64,000 nt of DNA from Psychrobacter glacincola (GCA_001411745.2 LIQB01000011.1:1-64000), one strand, 5' to 3'. Shown: positions 35,471 to 46,155, counted from the stretch's first letter. Notes: generated by a model not told the origin, from the letters alone. Made by a program: numbers and translations.

Positions 35471-36028
35471 ATGACGACTGATACTGATACTGAAAAATCC
35501 ATTAAAAAGCCAAAGAAAACGCCCAAGCAAAAGGGGTTGTCTATCGCTAAAAATCTTCTCATATATGGCTTGGTATTTGCTGTTATTTATACCGCTATTA
35601 ATTGGTGGCGACAACCTATCATGCCCGCCAACCCGCAATTGCAACTGACCGATTATCAAGGGCAAGTCGTTGACTTAGCGGCGCTGAGCAATGAACAACC
35701 AACGCTGGTGTATTTTTGGGGCACGTGGTGTCCCATTTGTAGTATCACCTCGCCGACCATAGACAAACTTGCTGCCGCAAATGATTATCCAGTCGTTACG
35801 ATTGCCATTAAATCAGGCACTGACCAAGAGCTGCACCGCTACCTTAGTAAAAACAGCTATCGCTTTACGACGATAAATGATCAAGAAGGCAGCATCTTCG
35901 CTGATTGGCAAGGACAAGTGACACCTTCGTATGTCATCTTAAAGAATGGCGAGATGACTCAAGGTTTGACGGGCATTCAACCCTTATGGTCGCTTAAATT
36001 GCGCTTATGGTTATCATCCGTTTTTTAA
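35471..36028 (+). CDS. Membrane-anchored thioredoxin-like disulfide oxidoreductase (TlpA/ScsD type)
   Basis: The 185-residue product has a basic cytoplasmic N-terminus (KKPKKTPKQKG), one membrane anchor (about residues 32-47, LLIYGLVFAVIYTAI) and a periplasmic thioredoxin fold. The redox motif is WGTWCPICSIT (CPIC) near residue 95, with the cis-Pro loop QVTPSYVILKNG. This matches TlpA/DsbE/ScsD-type proteins that reduce specific periplasmic disulfides. ScsD in other bacteria acts in copper and redox stress, but no scsABC genes are beside it, so the specific role is open. The ATG at 35471 lies after the preceding terminator; the ribosome binding site is weak. Confidence 0.85.
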   Translation: MTTDTDTEKSIKKPKKTPKQKGLSIAKNLLIYGLVFAVIYTAINWWRQPIMPANPQLQLTDYQGQVVDLAALSNEQPTLVYFWGTWCPICSITSPTIDKLAAANDYPVVTIAIKSGTDQELHRYLSKNSYRFTTINDQEGSIFADWQGQVTPSYVILKNGEMTQGLTGIQPLWSLKLRLWLSSVF

Positions 36029-36438
36029 CGCTTAGCCTGCTATTTAGAGTCCAATCGATAGACAATGGCACTTGCCATCCGTATGATTCAATAGGTGATG
36101 CATCACTCATATAAATGATTGGTTTTGGCTAAAATAAGGACAATACTGACCAGCTCTTTTTACCCTAGCCTTTTTGTCATATAATAGCTGCCAATCTCAT
36201 TGCCTCTTTTTAGTTTATTGCCATCACGGTATTTTATTATCCATAAGCATATTTTATGTTGCATTCGTCTCGATAGCATTTATTATTGACGTAAGCATAT
36301 TTATGACGTTGATGCACAGCGATATCTTATAAGTGAGAAAACGATCATCAACGGTTAAGCAGCCAGCTAAGCATTACCCTAAATGTCACATCTGACTTTA
36401 CATCGATTTTTAATCCATCTTCTAAAAAGACACCTTCT
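36029..36438. other. 410-bp leader region of ileS
   Basis: Contains a TATAAT box at 36180-36185 that may be the ileS promoter and a perfect 12-bp palindrome GTGATGCATCAC at 36095-36106. No T-box, riboswitch or small gene is recognised, and no clear terminator for the upstream thioredoxin-like gene is seen. Confidence 0.4.
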
Positions 36439-39285
36439 ATGACTGATAAAAGTACTGATACGCCAAGCCAGGATTATAAAGACACGCTAAACCTTGCCGA
36501 TACGCCATTTGCGATGCGTGCCAACCTTGCCAAGCGCGAGCCAGACTGGCTTGCTGCTTGGGAAGCGGATGATGTGTACGGCAAAATTCGTCAGGCGCGT
36601 GCTGGGGCGACCAAGTACATTTTGCACGATGGTCCTCCTTACGCCAACGGTCAGATTCACTTGGGTCACGCCGTTAATAAAGTACTTAAAGACATTATCG
36701 TCAAGTCAAAAACACTATCCGGCTTTGATGCGCCTTATGTCCCTGGTTGGGACTGTCATGGTCTGCCTATCGAGCAAAAGGTCGAAGCCAAAGTTGGCAA
36801 GGTCGGTCAAAAAGTATCGGCGACTGAGTTCCGCGGTCTATGCCGTGAATATGCGAGCACCCAGATTGAATTGCAAAAGGCAGATTTTAAGCGTCTAGGC
36901 GTATTTGGCAATTGGGACAACCCATATCTAACGATGAACTTCCACCAAGAAGCCAACATCGTACGCGCCCTTGCCAAAATTTATGACAATGGTCATGTGA
37001 CTCGCGGTATGAAGCCGGTCAACTGGTGCTTAGACTGTAGCTCTGCGCTGGCTGAGGCGGAAGTGGAATACCAAGATAAAGTGTCTGATGCTATCTATGT
37101 GAGCTTCGATGTTTTGGATACCGATAAGGTTGCCTCGTTGGCTGACGTAGCGGGCAATATCGCCGCTGTTATTTGGACGACGACCCCTTGGACATTACCT
37201 GCTAACCAAGCCATCTCTGTACATCCTGAGCATAACTATAGTGTGGTGGCGACTGAAAAAGGTAATTTGCTATTAGCCGCGGATTTGGTTGAAACGGCAT
37301 TAACGGAACTCAAACTTAGTAATCAGGGTGTGTTAGCTACCGTATCTGGGCGCGAGCTTGAAGGTTTACGCGCTCAGCATCCACTGATTGCAGACCGTCA
37401 AGTGCCATTAATCCTAGGCGATCACGTGACCACTGATAGTGGTACTGGCCTCGTCCATACAGCACCTGGTCACGGTCTTGACGATTATATCGTCGGTCTT
37501 AAATATAACTTACCCGTTGAAAACCCAGTCAGTGGTACGGGCGTTTATCTGGACAGCGCAGCGGTATTTGCGGGCGAGCACATTTATAAGGCCAATCCAA
37601 AAATCATCGCCGCACTGCATGACAATGGACATCTAATCAGTCATACCAAGATTGAGCATAGCTATCCACATTGCTGGCGTCATAAGTCGCCGATTATTTT
37701 CCGCGCAACGCCGCAGTGGTTTATTAATATGGAAACCAAAGGTCTGCGTGAGCGTGCTCTTGCTGATATTCCAGCAGTAAGCTGGACACCAGCATGGGGA
37801 CAAAACCGTATCGAAGCCATGATGACGGGTCGACCAGATTGGTGTATCTCACGTCAGCGTACATGGGGCGTGCCGATTACTTTCTTTACCCATAAAGAAA
37901 CAGGCGAGCTGCATCCAAACACGCTTGAGCTGATGGAAGTCGCTGCACAAAAAATCGATGCGGGCGGTGTGGAAGCTTGGTTTGATGCCAGCTGTGAAGA
38001 TTTCTTAGGGGCGGAAGCCGCTGACTATGATAAAGCAACTGACACCTTAGACGTTTGGTTTGACTCTGGCACGACGCATTTTGCCGTACTTGAACAACGC
38101 GATGAATTGACCAACCCAGCAGATATCTACTTGGAAGGCTCTGACCAACATCGCGGTTGGTTCCAGACTTCATTATTGACCTCAGAAGCCATGTACGGTC
38201 GCCCACCATTTAAGCAAGTACTGACGCATGGTTTTGTGGTTGATGAAAACGGTCGCAAGATGAGTAAGTCACTCGGCAATATCATCACGCCGCAGGAAGA
38301 GATCAACAAAACAGGCGCGGATATGCTGCGTTTGTGGATTGCATCAAGCGACTATCGTTATGAGATGAGCGCGGGTAAAACGGTCTTTAAAGGCGCAATC
38401 GATATGTATCGCCGTATCCGTAATACCCTGCGTTTCTTACTTGCCAATACCGATGACTTTAATCCTGCGACCAACAGCGTCTATATCAATGAGCTGGTCA
38501 GCCTTGATAAATTCATCATTGAGCGCGCGCAAACCGTGCAAGCACAAATCATCAGTGCTTACGATGCGATGGATTTTCACCAAGTCACCCAGCATATTAC
38601 TGCGTTCTGTTCGCAAGATTTGGGCAGTTTCTATTTAGATATTATCAAAGATCGTCAATATACGACTCAGACTGATGGACAGCCGCGTCGCTCTGCGCAA
38701 ACGGCGATTTACCATATCGTTCAGGCACTCATTCGCTGGATTACGCCGATTTTGTCATTCACGGCACAAGAAGCGTGGGAAGTATTGCATGGCGCTGACA
38801 GTTATGTATTTACTGAAGAATGGTATAAATTTCCAGAATTTGAGCTAAGCGCGATCAGCAACGATGACTGGCAACGTATCATGTTGGCAAAGGATATGGT
38901 CAATAAACATATCGAAACGGCACGTGGTGAAAAAATCATCAACGCTAACTTGTCTGCCGATGTTAATCTATATGCTGACGGTGCAATGCATGAAAGCTTG
39001 GCCAAGCTGGGTGAAGAGCTGCGCTTTGTACTAATCACTAGTAGCGCAACTTTGAAACCTATGAGCGACGCTCCTGCCGATAAAACAAGCACAGATGAGC
39101 AAACTGACGCCAGCACGGATGAATCAGTAGACTTAGTGGTCAATGTGAGCGCCGCAACTGGCACCAAGTGCGTACGCTGCTGGCATATCCGTGATGATAT
39201 CGGTACCGATAGTGCACATCCAGAATTATGCGCACGCTGCGTGACTAACGTCAGCGGTGATGGTGAGGTGCGCCACTATGCCTAA
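36439..39285 (+). CDS. ileS: Isoleucyl-tRNA synthetase
   Basis: IleS charges tRNA-Ile and edits misactivated valine. The 948-residue class I enzyme shows the HIGH-type motif [16 protein letters not shown] near residue 60-75. The CP1 editing domain has [13 protein letters not shown] and [16 protein letters not shown]. The KMSKS motif [10 protein letters not shown] is at about 605-614. Near the C-terminus a zinc module CVRCWH...LCARC is present, as in the E. coli-type enzyme. A short acidic Thr/Asp/Ser-rich insertion precedes the zinc module ([18 protein letters not shown]). It overlaps lspA by 8 bp, forming the conserved ileS-lspA unit. Confidence 0.97.
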   Translation: MTDKSTDTPSQDYKDTLNLADTPFAMRANLAKREPDWLAAWEADDVYGKIRQARAGATKYILHDGPPYANGQIHLGHAVNKVLKDIIVKSKTLSGFDAPYVPGWDCHGLPIEQKVEAKVGKVGQKVSATEFRGLCREYASTQIELQKADFKRLGVFGNWDNPYLTMNFHQEANIVRALAKIYDNGHVTRGMKPVNWCLDCSSALAEAEVEYQDKVSDAIYVSFDVLDTDKVASLADVAGNIAAVIWTTTPWTLPANQAISVHPEHNYSVVATEKGNLLLAADLVETALTELKLSNQGVLATVSGRELEGLRAQHPLIADRQVPLILGDHVTTDSGTGLVHTAPGHGLDDYIVGLKYNLPVENPVSGTGVYLDSAAVFAGEHIYKANPKIIAALHDNGHLISHTKIEHSYPHCWRHKSPIIFRATPQWFINMETKGLRERALADIPAVSWTPAWGQNRIEAMMTGRPDWCISRQRTWGVPITFFTHKETGELHPNTLELMEVAAQKIDAGGVEAWFDASCEDFLGAEAADYDKATDTLDVWFDSGTTHFAVLEQRDELTNPADIYLEGSDQHRGWFQTSLLTSEAMYGRPPFKQVLTHGFVVDENGRKMSKSLGNIITPQEEINKTGADMLRLWIASSDYRYEMSAGKTVFKGAIDMYRRIRNTLRFLLANTDDFNPATNSVYINELVSLDKFIIERAQTVQAQIISAYDAMDFHQVTQHITAFCSQDLGSFYLDIIKDRQYTTQTDGQPRRSAQTAIYHIVQALIRWITPILSFTAQEAWEVLHGADSYVFTEEWYKFPEFELSAISNDDWQRIMLAKDMVNKHIETARGEKIINANLSADVNLYADGAMHESLAKLGEELRFVLITSSATLKPMSDAPADKTSTDEQTDASTDESVDLVVNVSAATGTKCVRCWHIRDDIGTDSAHPELCARCVTNVSGDGEVRHYA

Positions 39286-39925
39286 CCATACGCCTAACTC
39301 AACAGAATCATCAGACAACAAGCCGCCATATGGTGAAGTCGATAAATCACCTGAACCAGCTCATGCAACCACAGGCAGCTCAACGACACCGAAAAGTCGT
39401 CTGAATAAGACGCCAAAAATGATTGCGAATGGCCGTCGTGCGTTTACGTGGTATCTCCTATCGTTGGTCGTGCTAATCATCGATCAATGGACGAAGTGGC
39501 TGGCTGAAACTAAGCTGACTTTTCATGAGCCAGTACCTGTGATTGAACCTTTTCTGAATTGGACATTGGCATACAACTATGGCGCGGCATTTAGCTTTTT
39601 GGCAGATGCCGGTGGTTGGCAAAAGTGGTTTTTTTCGGGATTGGCATTGATAATGTCGCTATTTTTAATCGGTTATCTGATAAAAGCCCCGCGCCAAGCC
39701 AAGCTACTATCGACAGGCCTAGCGCTAGTACTCGGCGGTGCGGTTGGCAATCTCATTGACCGCTTGCTACATGGTCACGTCATCGACTTCATTCATGTAC
39801 ACAACGCTGATGTCTGGCATTACCCTATCTTTAATATTGCGGATATGGGCATTAGTATCGGTGTGGCGTTGATTGTCATTGACATGCTGTTTTTAGAAAA
39901 AAAGCGTGAAATGCCGCGGTCATAA
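39278..39925 (+). CDS. lspA: Lipoprotein signal peptidase (signal peptidase II)
   Basis: LspA cleaves signal peptides of prolipoproteins in the inner membrane. The 215-residue protein has the signatures [47 protein letters not shown] and [12 protein letters not shown]; the last two carry the catalytic aspartates. Four membrane helices are visible. It is about 50 residues longer than E. coli LspA because of a polar N-terminal extension (to about residue 50). The ATG at 39278 lies inside the end of ileS (8-bp overlap) with GAGG upstream, so translation is probably coupled. Confidence 0.96.
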   Translation: MPNHTPNSTESSDNKPPYGEVDKSPEPAHATTGSSTTPKSRLNKTPKMIANGRRAFTWYLLSLVVLIIDQWTKWLAETKLTFHEPVPVIEPFLNWTLAYNYGAAFSFLADAGGWQKWFFSGLALIMSLFLIGYLIKAPRQAKLLSTGLALVLGGAVGNLIDRLLHGHVIDFIHVHNADVWHYPIFNIADMGISIGVALIVIDMLFLEKKREMPRS

Positions 39926-39963
39926 TTTTAAATCGCATTATTAATATAGTTAGATTTATAAAT

Positions 39964-40001
39964 AAAAAAGGTGGGTTACGCAGTCGTAACCCACCTTTTT
40001 T
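39964..40001. terminator. Rho-independent terminator of ileS-lspA
   Basis: AAAAAAGGTGGGTTACG and CGTAACCCACCTTTTTT form a perfect 17-bp stem with a 4-nt loop. It lies 38 nt after lspA. The core GGTGGGTT/AACCCACC is the same as in the polA terminator. Confidence 0.92.
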
Positions 40002-40084
40002 ATTCATCATTTTTTCTGATAAAGGCTATTGGCATAGAGTATTGCGCTTATATGCCACTCTTAACAGCTGAAAGTCATGATTGA

Positions 40085-40696
40085 TTATCTCTTAGGAAAT
40101 TTCTCTCGCTTCGATAATTTTTTAAGATAATCTTGAACCTGCTCAGGCAACGCAACGCCCAGCATCTTCAACCATGAAAACAAATGCTGATAATAAATGT
40201 CTGCCAGCGTAAAGCTGTCCCCCGCTATATACTCCTGCTCATCTACCCAAGCATAAGCAATCGGTAGGGCTTTTTGGATACACTTCATGCAGTTGTTAGC
40301 GGTGCCCTCAGGCCAGTTTTCATAATTGTCTAATACCTTGATTTTGGTGAGTATCCATAGATAACTCTCAATCTCGATCATACCAAATGAAATAACTTGG
40401 CGAAGTTTATAGTTTTTCTCAGCGAAGTTCTTATCTGCTGTGTTTGGTATCAAAGGTCTGTCAGGGTGTAACTCATTGAGATATTCAATAATAGCCAACG
40501 ACTCAGTAAAGTGTTTGCCTTCATGTGTGATGGTAGGAATTTTACCAAAGGGGTTAACGGCTAAAAACTCAGGACTTCGCTGCTCCCCTTTTTTGCCATC
40601 TATTTCTTTAGTCCCATACTCTAAGCCCAGCTCCTGTAATGCCCAAATGACCGTTTCAGCGCGACTTGGATGGGTGTATTTGTATAAAGTAATCAC
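40085..40696 (-). CDS. Glutathione S-transferase (GTG start)
   Basis: The 203-residue protein has an N-terminal thioredoxin-fold GST domain (MITLYKYTHPSRAETVIWALQELGLEY, then VNPFGKIPTITHEGKHFTESLAIIEYLNE with the glutathione-binding Pro and ES motif). The C-terminal helical domain carries YIAGDSFTLADIYY, the structural motif of the fold. It is a cytoplasmic enzyme of the broad bacterial GST group; the substrate is unknown. Translation starts at a GTG preceded by AAAGGCGA 7 nt upstream. Confidence 0.9.
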   Translation of the reverse strand: MITLYKYTHPSRAETVIWALQELGLEYGTKEIDGKKGEQRSPEFLAVNPFGKIPTITHEGKHFTESLAIIEYLNELHPDRPLIPNTADKNFAEKNYKLRQVISFGMIEIESYLWILTKIKVLDNYENWPEGTANNCMKCIQKALPIAYAWVDEQEYIAGDSFTLADIYYQHLFSWLKMLGVALPEQVQDYLKKLSKREKFPKR

Positions 40697-40912
40697 TTAC
40701 GTTCGCCTTTTATTATTAATAAAATCCATTTAAGGTTTATTCTGAAAAATCGTGCTTATTGCGTACAATTCATCATACTCGCACAAAATACCAGCGTAAG
40801 GCAACCAGCCATTCAAGATCTAAAACTTTGATATTTCATCAGCTGTTTATTTTAGACTTAAGCATTAAACATCAAAACTGCACCGCTCACTATGATAAAT
40901 AAACAAGTGCTT

Positions 40913-41584
40913 TTATACCAAAGAATCAAGTAATCCTTGCAAAAATTTCAAGCTTCCTCCTGTCAATATAAACAATAACCCCGCCATATTGATGAGGACA
41001 GTCAAATAATACGCCACTCGAAATTCAGGCTTTTGCGACTTGTGGCGTAGATACGTTTGCGCAACCATCGCGCCCACCCAACCGCCCAGCGCACTTAGCA
41101 GATGCAAGGTTGATTCAGGTGTGCGCCAATCATTATTCTGAGCAGCGGCTTTGTCCTTGGCATACATCATATAAGTAATGAGACCCAAGGCCACATACCA
41201 ACCCACAACCAGCCAGCTGAGCTTGTTCATGGCAGCCAACAAGATTAATACGCCATAAAAGCCCACACCAAGGAACAAACGTTTCTTTTGTCCCGCTTCA
41301 AAGTCCGCTTGCATGCTACGTTTGTGATTACGCTGACGGATTTTCTGATTTTTTTGCGTCATTTTTTGCTGCACAAAGCTAAGTTCTTGTACATCTTTTG
41401 CTTGCATACGCCCTTGATTGTCTTGCCCAAATGTAAAAACAACGGGCTCACCGACCTCAGGGCGACGACGCGCTTTAAACTCATTGATATGAAAGAATAT
41501 TGAATCACCATTCTGTGTTTCGATAAAACCAAAGCCTTTGTCGTCTTGCCACTTTTTAATGTGACCTTGTTGTTTATTTACCAT
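40913..41584 (-). CDS. Cold-shock domain protein fused to DUF1294 membrane domain
   Basis: The 223-residue protein begins with a cold-shock domain (residues ~1-65): GHIKKWQDDKGFGFIETQNGDSIFFHINEF, containing the two RNP motifs that bind single-stranded nucleic acid. A basic linker (KMTQKNQKIRQRNHKRSM) leads to a C-terminal DUF1294 region with about four membrane segments, including ALGGWVGAMVAQTYLRHKSQK. This CSD-DUF1294 architecture is widespread in gammaproteobacteria, with unknown function. It suggests an RNA- or DNA-binding domain tethered to the membrane. The ATG at 41584 has an AGGGG site; a longer frame upstream is unlikely. Confidence 0.9.
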   Translation of the reverse strand: MVNKQQGHIKKWQDDKGFGFIETQNGDSIFFHINEFKARRRPEVGEPVVFTFGQDNQGRMQAKDVQELSFVQQKMTQKNQKIRQRNHKRSMQADFEAGQKKRLFLGVGFYGVLILLAAMNKLSWLVVGWYVALGLITYMMYAKDKAAAQNNDWRTPESTLHLLSALGGWVGAMVAQTYLRHKSQKPEFRVAYYLTVLINMAGLLFILTGGSLKFLQGLLDSLV

Positions 41585-41731
41585 AAAACCCCTGCCTGCT
41601 CTTAGAATTGCCAAATATATTACACTATTTGCGTTACACTATTTACGCTTACATACTCTCCAAGATGGCTTATCATTTCTTATATTATTTGCCCAACCAA
41701 TTCCTAATCCCGTAATAAATGGCTGTTGACT

Positions 41732-42229
41732 ATGACCGACTCACAATTTATCAATCCCAATGAAGACACCCGTATCACTTTTGGCAGCCTTGTAAAGCTG
41801 CACTTTGAAGTATCACTAGAGAACGGTACGATGATTGATTCTACTTTTAGCCGTGATGCGCCTGTGACGCTCACCATTGGTGATGAAAGTTTGTTACCTG
41901 GCTTTGAGCAGGTATTAATGAACCTGCGCGCAGGTGACACGCGCTCTGCCCACCTTGAGCCGGAGCAGGCATTTGGCGATTGGAATCCTGACAACATCCA
42001 ACATTTCAGCCGTACTCAGTTTGCGTTAATCGCTGATAATCCAGAAATCGGCATGATGGTAGAATTCGAAGATAAAGGCAAAAACACGCTGCCGGGTACG
42101 ATTAGTGCAATCGATGACGATCAAGTCGAAGTGGATTTTAACCATCCCCTTGCCGGACAATCCCTGTTATTTAAAGTAAAAATCTTTAAGGTTACCCCGC
42201 CTGGTGTCACTGGTATAAAGCTCATGTAA
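41732..42229 (+). CDS. fkpB: FKBP-type peptidyl-prolyl isomerase (SlpA/FkpB group)
   Basis: The 165-residue protein has the SlpA/FkpB layout: an FKBP domain start (GSLVKLHFEVSLENGTMIDSTF), PVTLTIGDESLLPGFEQVLMNLRAGDTRSAHLEPEQAFG as the core, an inserted IF chaperone domain, and DFNHPLAGQSLLFKVKI returning to the FKBP fold. It catalyses proline cis-trans isomerisation and helps protein folding in the cytoplasm. In many relatives the gene lies between lspA and ispH; here lspA is 1.8 kb away with opposite-strand genes between. The ATG at 41732 has only a weak ribosome binding site. Confidence 0.92.
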   Translation: MTDSQFINPNEDTRITFGSLVKLHFEVSLENGTMIDSTFSRDAPVTLTIGDESLLPGFEQVLMNLRAGDTRSAHLEPEQAFGDWNPDNIQHFSRTQFALIADNPEIGMMVEFEDKGKNTLPGTISAIDDDQVEVDFNHPLAGQSLLFKVKIFKVTPPGVTGIKLM

Positions 42230-42279
42230 TCGCTTAAAAAACTGTCAGCTATAAAAATACATTTACAAAGGACATTCAT

Positions 42280-43320
42280 ATGCAATATCAAATGTTGCCA
42301 CAACTCAATGAAAAAGTTTCTAAGATTTGTTTAGGCACGATGACATGGGGACAGCAAAATACCGAGATCCAAGCACATGAACAAATGGACATGGCGCTAA
42401 GCGAAGGGGTGAATTTTTGGGACACGGCGGAGATGTATCCATCGCCGCCAGATAAGGACAAGCAAGGCGATACAGAACGTTTCATGGGTACATGGTTTAA
42501 TAAAACCAAACAGCGCGATAAAGTTATCCTTGCTAGCAAAATATCACCGATGGATTTTTTGCGTGATGGGCAAACGCGTTTTAATGCCGAACATATTAGC
42601 AGCGCCATCGATGGTAATCTTCAGCGTTTGCAGACCGATTATATTGATATTTATCAGCTGCATTGGCCCGAACGTCAGGCGAATTTTTTTAGTCAGCTTG
42701 GCTATACCGAAGAGATGGCATCGCAACCATTAGATGATTTGACGCCATTTCTAGAGACCATTCAAGCGTTAAATGATGAGATTAAAAAAGGGCGTATTCG
42801 CGCTTATGGACTATCGAACGACACCGCTTGGGGACTGATGCGCTATCTATGGGAGGCCGATAAAAATGGTTTGATCGCCCCTATCACGGTGCAAAATCCT
42901 TATAGTCTGCTAAATCGCTTATATGAAGTCGCTATGGCCGAGATTACGCACCGTGAGAATGTGGGTCTACTGGCTTATTCACCGCTTGGCTTTGGTGTCT
43001 TATCTGGTAAATATCTTGATGGCAAACGCCCAGCTGGTGCGCGACTCACGATGTATGATCGCTTTGCGCGCTATACCAATGAACAAGCGCTATCAGCCAC
43101 TGCTCAATACGCCAAAATAGCAGAAGATGCAGGTTTAGATATGGCACAGATGGCACTAGCTTTTGTTAACTCACGCTCATTTGTCACCAGTAACATTATT
43201 GGCGCTACTACGATCGAGCAGCTAAAATCCAACATCGATAGTATCCATTTAATCTTAAGCTCAGAAGTATTAGAAGCGATTGAAGCGGTGCATACACAGC
43301 ATCCCAATCCATCACCTTAG
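42280..43320 (+). CDS. Aldo/keto reductase, Tas family
   Basis: The 346-residue protein is an NADP(H)-dependent aldo/keto reductase with a TIM-barrel fold. Motifs include ICLGTMTWGQQNTE, NFWDTAEMYPSPP (catalytic Asp and Tyr), VILASKISPMDF (Lys), DYIDIYQLHWPER (His) and NIIGATTIEQLKSNI near the cofactor site. The extra loop ERQANFFSQLGYT and the overall length match E. coli Tas, which complements tyrosine auxotrophy through an unclear activity. It lies 50 bp after fkpB in the same direction and may be cotranscribed. It ends at a strong bidirectional terminator. Confidence 0.92.
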   Translation: MQYQMLPQLNEKVSKICLGTMTWGQQNTEIQAHEQMDMALSEGVNFWDTAEMYPSPPDKDKQGDTERFMGTWFNKTKQRDKVILASKISPMDFLRDGQTRFNAEHISSAIDGNLQRLQTDYIDIYQLHWPERQANFFSQLGYTEEMASQPLDDLTPFLETIQALNDEIKKGRIRAYGLSNDTAWGLMRYLWEADKNGLIAPITVQNPYSLLNRLYEVAMAEITHRENVGLLAYSPLGFGVLSGKYLDGKRPAGARLTMYDRFARYTNEQALSATAQYAKIAEDAGLDMAQMALAFVNSRSFVTSNIIGATTIEQLKSNIDSIHLILSSEVLEAIEAVHTQHPNPSP

Positions 43321-43370
43321 TTTGATATAGGTAAAGCATTTACAAATTAATGTTTGAGTATTTAGTAAAC

Positions 43371-43419
43371 AAAAAAGGCGCAAATCGCAGTTATAAACTG
43401 AGCGATTTGCGCCTTTTTT
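43371..43419. terminator. Bidirectional Rho-independent terminator
   Basis: AAAAAAGGCGCAAATCGC and GCGATTTGCGCCTTTTTT form a perfect 18-bp stem with a 13-nt loop. It lies between the convergent aldo/keto reductase and acyltransferase genes. Confidence 0.92.
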
Positions 43420-43463
43420 ATTAGAGCGTGTTAAATATTCGCAACTATTAAGCTGTCACCGCT

Positions 43464-44264
43464 TTATACTTTAGCGACTTTCGTTAAAACTCGCGAATGT
43501 AATTCTGCCAAACCTTCTTGCATGCGGGCTTGTAACAAATCCGTCAATTCACTTTTGCTCAACCCTTTAGGATCTATTGGCTCAAGTGGTAATACATAGG
43601 CGGTCACATCTTTCGTATCGAGTACCTTTTTTAGGCTCTCTTTCATCGTAAGCTTGCCATAATAAGGCAACTCTTCACTTAACGTGCCGTCTTTATTGAC
43701 GTAAGCAATTACCAGCGGGCGTACAGGCACGTCAGCATCTATCGCTGCTTGTAGCAACGTACCATGAATACGCTTGATTTTCTTACCATCGGTGGTGGTC
43801 GCCTCAGGGAAGAATATGACCGAGAAACCTTTGGTCAAAAAACTGGCAATTTGGGCGGCGACCGACCCTGCATCACCGGAACCACGCTCGATAAATACCG
43901 TGCCTGCTGCATGAGCCAGCTTACCAAATACAGGCCATTCACCGATTTCGGCTTTGGATAAGAAAAAAGCAGGACTCAATGTACCCACCACAGGGATATC
44001 CATCCATGACACATGATTGGATACCCATAATCCGTGGTGCTGCTCTACCCGCTCGACTGCTACAACCTTGACGCCAAAAGAGCCTGCCATTTTGCGGCAA
44101 AAGGCTTGAATATAGCGTGGCAATTTTTCGCGTGGTGGCTGCTTAAATGCACCAATACGTTGGGCGGCGCGCAATCCACCAGCGATAGTAGTGGTCATGC
44201 CAGCAATTTGTTTGCCGCGCCCCAACTGTTGTCTGAGTGAGAAGCCTGACTTAGATTGGCTCAT
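43464..44264 (-). CDS. plsC: 1-acyl-glycerol-3-phosphate acyltransferase family protein
   Basis: The 266-residue protein is a PlsC/LPLAT acyltransferase. It has the NHVSWMDIPV motif (HX4D catalytic pair), SKAEIGEWPVFGKLA, GTVFIERGSG and the FFPEATTTDG block equivalent to the EGTR motif that binds the glycerol phosphate. It should transfer an acyl chain to a lysophospholipid at the inner membrane during phospholipid synthesis. The FPEATTTDG variant is typical of the OlsA/NlaB-like branch, so acylation of another lyso-lipid, such as lyso-ornithine lipid, is possible. The ATG has a GAGGG site 7 nt upstream. Confidence 0.88.
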   Translation of the reverse strand: MSQSKSGFSLRQQLGRGKQIAGMTTTIAGGLRAAQRIGAFKQPPREKLPRYIQAFCRKMAGSFGVKVVAVERVEQHHGLWVSNHVSWMDIPVVGTLSPAFFLSKAEIGEWPVFGKLAHAAGTVFIERGSGDAGSVAAQIASFLTKGFSVIFFPEATTTDGKKIKRIHGTLLQAAIDADVPVRPLVIAYVNKDGTLSEELPYYGKLTMKESLKKVLDTKDVTAYVLPLEPIDPKGLSKSELTDLLQARMQEGLAELHSRVLTKVAKV

Positions 44265-44568
44265 CTGTGTCCCTCGTGGTTAAAAACTTATGATTATATA
44301 TCGTAAACAAGCGCCATGAGTATAACAAAATTTATTCAGTCAGTGACGATTTGTTCACTGAGTTGCTTTTTATTCAACCAGTTCTGCTGCGTTCACTGAT
44401 TTGCCTATGGCTTTCATTTACGCTGTAACATAAAACCCTCGTTAATTGTGCTAGAACGCTTTAATATTAAGTGATGAGACCACATATATATGGTCATATG
44501 AACGCTATATCGACGTTTACTGAATGGATAATAGCGATATATTTACTTTATTAAATAGGTGATACTCT
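44265..44568. other. Divergent promoter region, plsC / hflX
   Basis: No gene, terminator or recognised regulatory motif is seen. It presumably holds promoters for both genes. Confidence 0.35.
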
Positions 44569-46032
44569 TTGGATTATTTTGAAAGACACGAAGGTGGCGA
44601 GCGCGCCATTATAGTACATTTAGACATCCGTCAAATTCAAGATCCTGATGATTTAGGTGAATTTGAGCTGTTAGCAGACTCAGCAGGGGCTGATCGTTTG
44701 GCTTTAGTCACAGGCTCACGCCAAAGACCCGACGCCAGATACTTCGTTGGTAGCGGTAAAGCAGAAGAAATAGCAGAATTGGTACGCGAACATGATGCGG
44801 ATATCGTCTTATTTAACCATAGCTTATCGCCATCACAAGAGCGTAATATTGAAGCCTTGGTCAAATGTCGCGTACTGGATCGTACGGGTTTGATATTGGA
44901 CATTTTCGCGCAGCGTGCCCGTACTTATGAAGGTAAGCTACAAGTAGAGCTGGCGCAGCTCAACCATTTATCGACGCGTTTGGTACGAGGTTGGACGCAT
45001 TTGGAGCGTCAAAAAGGCGGTATTGGTCTACGTGGACCCGGCGAAACCCAGCTTGAGACCGATCGTCGCTTGCTACAAGTGCGCGTGAATCAGCTTAAAA
45101 GCAGAATCGAGAAGGTCAGACAGACACGTGCGCAAGGTCGAGCCCGTCGCCAAAAATCAGATGTGCCGACAATTTCGCTTGTCGGTTATACCAACGCTGG
45201 TAAATCGACACTATTTAACCGCTTGGTCGACGAAAATATCTATGCAGCGGATAAACTATTTGCCACGCTAGATCCTACTTTACGCCGTTTAGACTGGCAG
45301 GGTGTTGGTCGTGTTGTTTTAGTCGATACGGTAGGTTTTGTCCGTCATCTCCCGCATGAGTTGGTCGAATCCTTTCATGCGACATTAGAAGAAACCTTGG
45401 AAGCAGATTTATTGCTACACGTTATCGATTCTTCTAGTGAAGATATGCATGAGCAAATTCAAGCGGTTAAAGACGTATTAGCAGAGATTGATAATGATGT
45501 ACCAGTGCTCAATGTCTACAACAAGATTGATTTGACAGATGAGCCTGCGCATATTGGTTATGCTAGCGAAGGACAACCCAATCGCGTCTATGTTTCTTCT
45601 AGAGAAAATCTAGGTATGGAAGCGTTGTCGTTAGCCGTCCAACAATTACTGACTGGTACACTTACCACCTTTGAGTTGACCTTACCTTATCATGCAGGTC
45701 AGTTAAAAAACGCCTTATATGAGCTGGGTGTTATTCAGGAAGAGAGCTACGATGACAGCGGGCATGAGTGTTTAACGATTCGCTTGCCAAGCGATACGCT
45801 AAGGCAACTACTGGGTCAGGCCAATTTAGAGCCTTTAGATGTACTGCCATTAGCACAAGCCACATTATTGATGCCAGTACTTGAAGACTTCGAAAAGCCT
45901 GACGAGGTTGAAGAGCCGACGATGACCGAGGCAGAAGAAAAAGCGTTTGATGATTTTGATGCGCTCAATTCTGAAGCCGCCAAATCAGAGGAATTAGCAG
46001 TAGAAGTGGAAATTCCTGACTCAAAGATATAA
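44569..46032 (+). CDS. hflX: GTPase HflX (TTG start)
   Basis: HflX is a ribosome-associated GTPase that splits or rescues stalled 70S ribosomes under stress. The 487-residue protein has the HflX N-terminal region (RPDARYFVGSGKAEEI, LFNHSLSPSQERNIE, RVLDRTGLILDIFAQRA) and GWTHLERQKGGIGLRGPGETQLETDRR. The G domain follows with GYTNAGKSTLFN, DTVGFVRHLPHELVESF and NKIDL. The C-terminal domain ends in a Glu/Asp-rich tail. The start is a TTG with AGGTGA 6 nt upstream; no closer ATG is available. In many proteobacteria hflX follows hfq; here it stands alone. Confidence 0.95.
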   Translation: MDYFERHEGGERAIIVHLDIRQIQDPDDLGEFELLADSAGADRLALVTGSRQRPDARYFVGSGKAEEIAELVREHDADIVLFNHSLSPSQERNIEALVKCRVLDRTGLILDIFAQRARTYEGKLQVELAQLNHLSTRLVRGWTHLERQKGGIGLRGPGETQLETDRRLLQVRVNQLKSRIEKVRQTRAQGRARRQKSDVPTISLVGYTNAGKSTLFNRLVDENIYAADKLFATLDPTLRRLDWQGVGRVVLVDTVGFVRHLPHELVESFHATLEETLEADLLLHVIDSSSEDMHEQIQAVKDVLAEIDNDVPVLNVYNKIDLTDEPAHIGYASEGQPNRVYVSSRENLGMEALSLAVQQLLTGTLTTFELTLPYHAGQLKNALYELGVIQEESYDDSGHECLTIRLPSDTLRQLLGQANLEPLDVLPLAQATLLMPVLEDFEKPDEVEEPTMTEAEEKAFDDFDALNSEAAKSEELAVEVEIPDSKI

Positions 46033-46065
46033 ATGACTGAATCTGTAAAATAGCTTTATAAAAGA

Positions 46066-46102
46066 CAAAAGGATGATGTCCATTGATATCATCCTTTTTT
46101 TT
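46066..46102 (+). terminator. Rho-independent terminator of hflX
   Basis: AAAAGGATGAT and ATCATCCTTTT pair around a 13-nt loop, followed by eight T in all, about 35 nt after the stop. Confidence 0.88.
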
Positions 46103-46155
46103 GGCATATAGCATTAAATTTTATAGGTTACCCGATCACGAAAACGCGCTACCAT

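Noticed and set aside
36029..36438. T-box or other riboswitch upstream of ileS
   Set aside because: No T-box core (AGGGUGGNACCGCG-type) or specifier loop is seen; such elements are not expected in gammaproteobacteria.
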